Assembly: GCF_001431595.1 (NCBI RefSeq)
Contig: NZ_LDJO01000012.1
Span: 53,687 to 117,686 of the forward strand
DNA: 64,000 nt
Direction of reading: 5' to 3'
From: Stenotrophomonas acidaminiphila
Lineage (GTDB): Bacteria; Pseudomonadota; Gammaproteobacteria; Xanthomonadales; Xanthomonadaceae
Below the pieces are notes generated by a model. That model saw only the letters and a list, made by a program, of their open reading frames with translations, ran no database searches and was not told where the DNA came from. The translations under genes were made by a program, and so were the position numbers. Below are positions 60,174 to 64,000 of this stretch, piece after piece; positions within the stretch are counted from its first letter, which is position 1; each line of letters starts with the position of its first letter.

Positions 60174-61295
60174 ATGTCCCAGCGTGCCTGGGTGGCGGCG
60201 GCCATCCGCAAGATCGAAGCCGATTACAACCGCTCGGCCGATACCCACCTGATTCCGGTGGGCCTGCCCGGTTTCCCCGGCATCGACGTCTACCTGAAGG
60301 ACGAGTCCAGCCACCCGACCGGCAGCCTGAAGCATCGCCTCGCGCGTTCGCTGTTCCTGTATGCGCTGGCCAATGGCTGGCTGCGCGAGGGCTGCCCGGT
60401 GATCGAGGCGTCCAGTGGCTCGACCGCGGTGTCCGAGGCCTACTTCGCCCGCCTGCTGGGGTTGCCGTTCATCGCCGTGATCCCGGCCAGCACCTCCCCG
60501 GAGAAGATCGCCGCCATCGAGTTCCAGGGCGGGCGCTGCCATCTGGTGCAGCGCGCCTGCGACCTGAACTGCGAATCGGAGCGGCTGGCGCGCGAGACCG
60601 GCGGCCACTTCATGGACCAGTTCACCTACGCCGAGCGCGCCACCGACTGGCGCGCCAACAACAACATCGCCGAATCGATCTTCAAGCAGATGGCCGAGGA
60701 GCCGCACCCGGTACCGGAGTGGATCGTCTGCAGCCCGGGTACCGGCGGCACGGCGGCCACGCTGGGGCGCTACGTCAGCTACCGCCGCCACGACACCCTG
60801 ATCATGTGCGCGGACCCGGAGGTATCGGTGTTCTACGACGGCTACTGCGCGGCGCTGGCCGGCGCCGACTGGCGCGACCTGGCCTGCGAGGGGGGCTCGC
60901 GCGTGGAGGGCATCGGCCGCCCGCGCGTGGAACGCAGTTTCATCCCCACCTGTGTCGACGCGATGGTCAAGGTGCCCGATGCCCTGAGCCTGGCCGCCAT
61001 GCGCCATGTCAGCGCCACCCTCGGGCGCCGCGTCGGCGGTTCCACCGGCACCAACTTCATCGGCGTGCTGCTGGCGGCACAGCTGATGCGCGATGCCGGC
61101 CGCGACGGGTCCATCGTCACCATCCTCTGTGATGCCGGCGAGCGCTACGCGCACAGCTATTACGACCCGGCCTGGTACGAACGCCAGGGCATCGACGTGG
61201 CCGCCGCCGACGCCGCCATCGCCGCGGCGGTGGACGGCCGGGGGCTGCCGGCGCTGCCTTGTGCGTGGCTGGAGCCGTCGCCATATCGGAACTGA
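60174..61295 (+). CDS. PLP-dependent cysteine synthase-family enzyme, Cds1-like
   Basis: A 373-residue fold-type II PLP enzyme. The PLP lysine is Lys53 in [10 protein letters not shown], the substrate loop is [13 protein letters not shown], and the phosphate-binding glycine loop is [14 protein letters not shown]. The longer length and [14 protein letters not shown] pattern fit the Cds1 group, whose M. tuberculosis member is an L-cysteine desulfhydrase. Here it may degrade cysteine to sulfide or make it; I cannot choose. It is divergent from copL, with a 122-bp shared upstream region. Confidence 0.82.
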   Translation: MSQRAWVAAAIRKIEADYNRSADTHLIPVGLPGFPGIDVYLKDESSHPTGSLKHRLARSLFLYALANGWLREGCPVIEASSGSTAVSEAYFARLLGLPFIAVIPASTSPEKIAAIEFQGGRCHLVQRACDLNCESERLARETGGHFMDQFTYAERATDWRANNNIAESIFKQMAEEPHPVPEWIVCSPGTGGTAATLGRYVSYRRHDTLIMCADPEVSVFYDGYCAALAGADWRDLACEGGSRVEGIGRPRVERSFIPTCVDAMVKVPDALSLAAMRHVSATLGRRVGGSTGTNFIGVLLAAQLMRDAGRDGSIVTILCDAGERYAHSYYDPAWYERQGIDVAAADAAIAAAVDGRGLPALPCAWLEPSPYRN

Positions 61296-61330
61296 TGCCG
61301 GCCCCGCCGGACCCGTTTCCAGGACCGTCC

Positions 61331-63358
61331 ATGAATTCCAACCCCCTGCTCGACTTTTCCGGCCTGCCGCGTTTCGACGAGATCCGTCCCGGCCACGTCA
61401 CCCCGGCCATCGACGCCCTGCTGGCCGAGGCCGAAGCCGCGGTGAAGACCGCCGAAACCGTGGCGCCGGTGAGCTGGGAGACCTTCGTGACCCCGCTGGA
61501 CGACGCCACCGAGCGCCTGTACCGCGCATGGGGCCAGGTCGCCCACCTGCAGGCGGTGGCCGACACGCCGGAACTGCGCGAGGTCTATAACGCCAACCTG
61601 CCCAGGATCAGCCGTTTCGGCAGCACGATGGCGCAGAACCCGGCGCTGTATGCGCAATACAAGGCATTGGCGGCATCGCCGGAGGCCGCGGCGTTCGACC
61701 CGGCCCGGCGCAAGGTGCTGGACAACGCACTGCGTGATTTCCGCCTGGGGGGCGCCGAGCTCGACGCTGCCGGCAAGGCGCGCTTCGCGCAGATCCAGCA
61801 GGAGCTGTCGGCGCTGTCGGCCAGGTTCTCGCAGAACGTGCTCGATGCCACCGACGCGTTCGCCCTGTATGTCGAAGACGAGGCGGAACTGTCCGGGCTG
61901 CCGGCCGACGTGCTCGCCAACGCCCGCGCCGCGGCTACCCGGGATGGCCGCCAGGGCTGGAAGCTGACCCTGCACATGCCCTGCTACCTGCCGGTGCAGA
62001 CCTATGCCGACAACCGCGCGCTGCGCGAGGCGCTCTACCGCGCCCATGCGGTGCGTGCCTCCGAGTTCGGCGACGCCGCCCTCGACAATGGCGGCAACAT
62101 CGAGCGCATCCTGGCCCTGCGCACCGAACTGGCCGCACTGCTGGGGTTCGACAATTACGCCGGGTACTCCATCGCCACCAAGATGGCGACGGCCCCGGCA
62201 CAGGTGCTGGATTTCCTGCGCGACCTGGCCGCGCGCGCCAGGCCCCATGCGCAGCGTGACCGCATCGAGCTGGAGGCCTTTGCCGCCGCGGAACTGGGCA
62301 TCGACCGGCTGCAGGCCTGGGACCTTGCCTACGCCAGCGAAAAGCTCAGGCAGGCGCGCTACAGCTATTCCGAGCAGGAGGTGAAGCAGTACTTCACCGA
62401 GCCCACGGTACTGGCGGGCCTGTTCGCGGTGATCGAGCGCCTGTACGGCCTGCGGGTGCAGCCGGACCAGGCGCCGGTCTGGCACCCGGACGTTCGCTTC
62501 TACCGCCTGGTCGATGCCGACGGCGCGCTGGTCGGGCAGTTCTACATGGACCTGTACGCGCGCGAAGGCAAGCGCGGCGGTGCGTGGATGGACGATTGCC
62601 GCAACCGCCGCGTCACCGCGTCGGGCGTGCAGACCCCGCTGGTCTACCTGGTCTGCAACTTCGGTCGCGGCAGCGATGGCAGCCCCGCCACCTTCAGCCA
62701 CGATGAGGTCACCACCGTCTTCCATGAAATGGGCCACGGGCTGCACCAGTTGCTGACCCGCATCGGCGAACTGGCGGTGGCCGGGATCAACGGCGTGGAG
62801 TGGGATGCGGTCGAGCTGCCCAGCCAGTTCATGGAGAATTTCTGCTGGGAATGGGAGCAGGTGCAGGCGATGACCGCGCACGTGGGCACCGGTGCGCCAT
62901 TGCCGCGCACGCTGTTCGAACGGATGCTCGCGGCAAAGAACTACCAGAGCGGCATGTTCACCGTGCGCCAGCTGGAGTTCGGACTGTTCGACATGCTGCT
63001 GCACAGCCAGTACCAGCCGGCGCAGGAAAGCGTGCTGCAGCTGCTCGAGCGCGTGCGCGGCGAGGTCGCGGTGAACTTCCCGCCGGAGTGGAGCCGTTTC
63101 CCGCACCAGTTCAGCCACATCTTCGCCGGCGGCTATGCGGCCGGCTACTACAGCTACAAATGGGCCGAGGTGCTCAGCGCCGATGCCTATGCCGCGTTCG
63201 AGGAAGCGCCCGACCAGGTCGCCGCGACCGGCGCGCGCTTCCGCGACGAGGTGCTGTCGCGGGGCGGCAGTCGCAGTGCGGCCGAGAATTTCCTCGCGTT
63301 CCGCGGGCGCGAGCCGCGGATCGATGCGCTGCTGCGCCACAGCGGCATGGCGGCCTGA
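61331..63358 (+). CDS. prlC: oligopeptidase A (M3 metallopeptidase)
   Basis: A 675-residue zinc peptidase of family M3, cytoplasmic (no signal). The active site HEMGH is at 465-469 (TTVFHEMGHGLHQLL), followed by the third ligand Glu in ELPSQFMENFCWE. The N-terminal helical domain starts LPRFDEIRPGHVTPAI, typical of PrlC/OpdA rather than Dcp. It degrades oligopeptides including cleaved signal peptides. AGGACC precedes the ATG at 61331; the open frame before it is not conserved. It starts 35 bp after the Cds1-like gene. Confidence 0.95.
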   Translation: MNSNPLLDFSGLPRFDEIRPGHVTPAIDALLAEAEAAVKTAETVAPVSWETFVTPLDDATERLYRAWGQVAHLQAVADTPELREVYNANLPRISRFGSTMAQNPALYAQYKALAASPEAAAFDPARRKVLDNALRDFRLGGAELDAAGKARFAQIQQELSALSARFSQNVLDATDAFALYVEDEAELSGLPADVLANARAAATRDGRQGWKLTLHMPCYLPVQTYADNRALREALYRAHAVRASEFGDAALDNGGNIERILALRTELAALLGFDNYAGYSIATKMATAPAQVLDFLRDLAARARPHAQRDRIELEAFAAAELGIDRLQAWDLAYASEKLRQARYSYSEQEVKQYFTEPTVLAGLFAVIERLYGLRVQPDQAPVWHPDVRFYRLVDADGALVGQFYMDLYAREGKRGGAWMDDCRNRRVTASGVQTPLVYLVCNFGRGSDGSPATFSHDEVTTVFHEMGHGLHQLLTRIGELAVAGINGVEWDAVELPSQFMENFCWEWEQVQAMTAHVGTGAPLPRTLFERMLAAKNYQSGMFTVRQLEFGLFDMLLHSQYQPAQESVLQLLERVRGEVAVNFPPEWSRFPHQFSHIFAGGYAAGYYSYKWAEVLSADAYAAFEEAPDQVAATGARFRDEVLSRGGSRSAAENFLAFRGREPRIDALLRHSGMAA

Positions 63359-63445
63359 CGGAAACAGGCATCACCCCGGCGGGATTCAGCCGCGGTGATG
63401 CCTGGCCGCGGTATTGATGCACGATCTTCTCCGCAGGGACCGGCC

Positions 63446-63796
63446 ATGCCCCGTCTCATCCCGCGCCTTGCAGCCGCCGCCGCCATCATCGCGGTGGTCC
63501 TGTGGTTCCAGCCCGAGATCGTCGAGCCGCCAGCGAAGGTCAGCAGCAACGGCCTGAACCTGCGCAGCGCGCCGGACACGCGCGCCGACCGGGTCGCGGT
63601 CCTGCCGGTGGGGACCACGGTTGAAGTGCAGCGCTGCCTGGACGACCTGAGCTGGTGCAATGTGCGCCACGGAGAGCGCAGTGGCTGGGTGGCTGCGGAC
63701 TACCTGATCGCCCGTGCCGATGGCCGGCGCGTAAAAGTGGCCGAGGCGGGCAGGGAACTCGGCGTGGTCATCGAGACCGCCAAGCCCGGTGGCTGA
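63446..63796 (+). CDS. small exported SH3-domain protein
   Basis: A 116-residue protein: an N-terminal membrane anchor or signal (LAAAAAIIAVVLWF), then one bacterial SH3 domain (~30-95: NGLNLRSAPDTRADRVAVLP, GTTVEVQRCLDDLSWCNVRH, GWVAADYL). Such domains bind cell-wall peptides or act as protein docking modules in the periplasm. Two cysteines (CLDDLSWC) could form a disulfide. CAGGGA lies upstream of the ATG. It follows prlC by 87 bp and may be co-transcribed. Confidence 0.82.
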   Translation: MPRLIPRLAAAAAIIAVVLWFQPEIVEPPAKVSSNGLNLRSAPDTRADRVAVLPVGTTVEVQRCLDDLSWCNVRHGERSGWVAADYLIARADGRRVKVAEAGRELGVVIETAKPGG

Positions 63797-63799
63797 GCC

Positions 63800-63823
63800 G
63801 TCCGCAGGAACGTTCCTGCGGAC
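63800..63823. repeat. perfect 24-bp palindrome after the SH3-domain gene
   Basis: A 24-bp sequence identical to its reverse complement; the half is GTCCGCAGGAAC. It lies four bases after the stop of the SH3 gene. No T-run follows, so it may be a terminator hairpin with a small loop or a protein-binding site. The rest of the window to 64000 shows no supportable gene. Confidence 0.6.
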
Positions 63824-64000
63824 AGTCGACGCATGAATGCACGCGAATGGTATTTGCCTCTTCCCAAAGTGGAGAGGAGGACGCATACTTCCGCTCCTTC
63901 GCCGCCGGCCGTTGATTGGCAGCGGAGGCAGGAAGGAAGTTGAAGTCACCCCAACGCCTGGCCTTTATACACATATGACGCTGCCGACGAACTGCAGAGA

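Noticed and set aside
63768..63974. 68-codon frame on the minus strand at the window end
   Set aside because: It overlaps the SH3 gene end and the 24-bp palindrome, has no ribosome site and no recognisable family.

Overview
The window is a GC-rich chromosomal segment with tightly packed genes. Gene content and order point to the Xanthomonadaceae/Lysobacteraceae (Stenotrophomonas-Pseudoxanthomonas-Luteimonas type). The markers are a copL-copA-copB copper locus, an E2-E3 pair (pdhB-lpdA) whose E3 carries lipoyl domains, a YajQ protein, a large TonB-dependent receptor and an F-type ATP synthase operon in the order I-B-E-F-H-A-G-D-C. Most of the window is core genome. I see no tRNA, rRNA, insertion sequence, phage or CRISPR.

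Layout. 1-8.9 kb: a HAD hydrolase cut by the window edge, a DUF1415 protein, YajQ, a secreted class C beta-lactamase-like hydrolase, an EamA exporter, the metNIQ methionine importer, a YiiX-like cysteine hydrolase, an OmpW porin and a Mug/HDG-type DNA glycosylase. 9-13.5 kb: pdhB and lpdA, the latter with two nearly identical lipoyl domains, then an outer-membrane barrel. 13.9-21.1 kb: the atp operon, with a promoter, three intercistronic gaps that each hold a pair of hairpins, and a terminator. 21.2-23.3 kb: gtrA and glmU.

23.4-39.2 kb, all on the minus strand, is the most striking part. It looks like one long transcription unit: an HlyD-type periplasmic adaptor, one LolD/MacB-like ATPase, then four tandem pairs of FtsX/MacB-type permeases (type A followed by type B, four times), a small secreted NTF2-like protein translationally coupled to the fourth pair, a sigma-54-dependent NtrC-family response regulator and its histidine kinase. 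In front of the first gene is a near-consensus sigma-54 promoter. Upstream of that lies a cluster of TGTCCG half-sites that includes a perfect 16-bp palindrome, at the distance expected for an enhancer of the operon's own regulator. I infer a self-regulated, envelope-signal-responsive efflux or extraction system in which one ATPase and one adaptor may serve several permease pairs.

39.3-49.6 kb: glmS, a chromate transporter, a membrane-anchored winged-helix/TolB-like regulator, a small secreted protein, and an AraC regulator next to a TonB-dependent receptor. The AraC gene is preceded by another TGTCCG cluster. 49.7-55.2 kb: a three-gene MukBEF-like condensin operon of the Mks/Wadjet class (JetA, JetB, JetC) with no JetD/MksG nuclease gene beside it. 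55.3-60.1 kb: glyoxalase I and a copper unit (copL, copA, copB with a long HAGH-rich metal-binding region, and a DUF411 protein). 60.2-64 kb: a Cds1-like cysteine-metabolism PLP enzyme, oligopeptidase A and a small SH3-domain protein.
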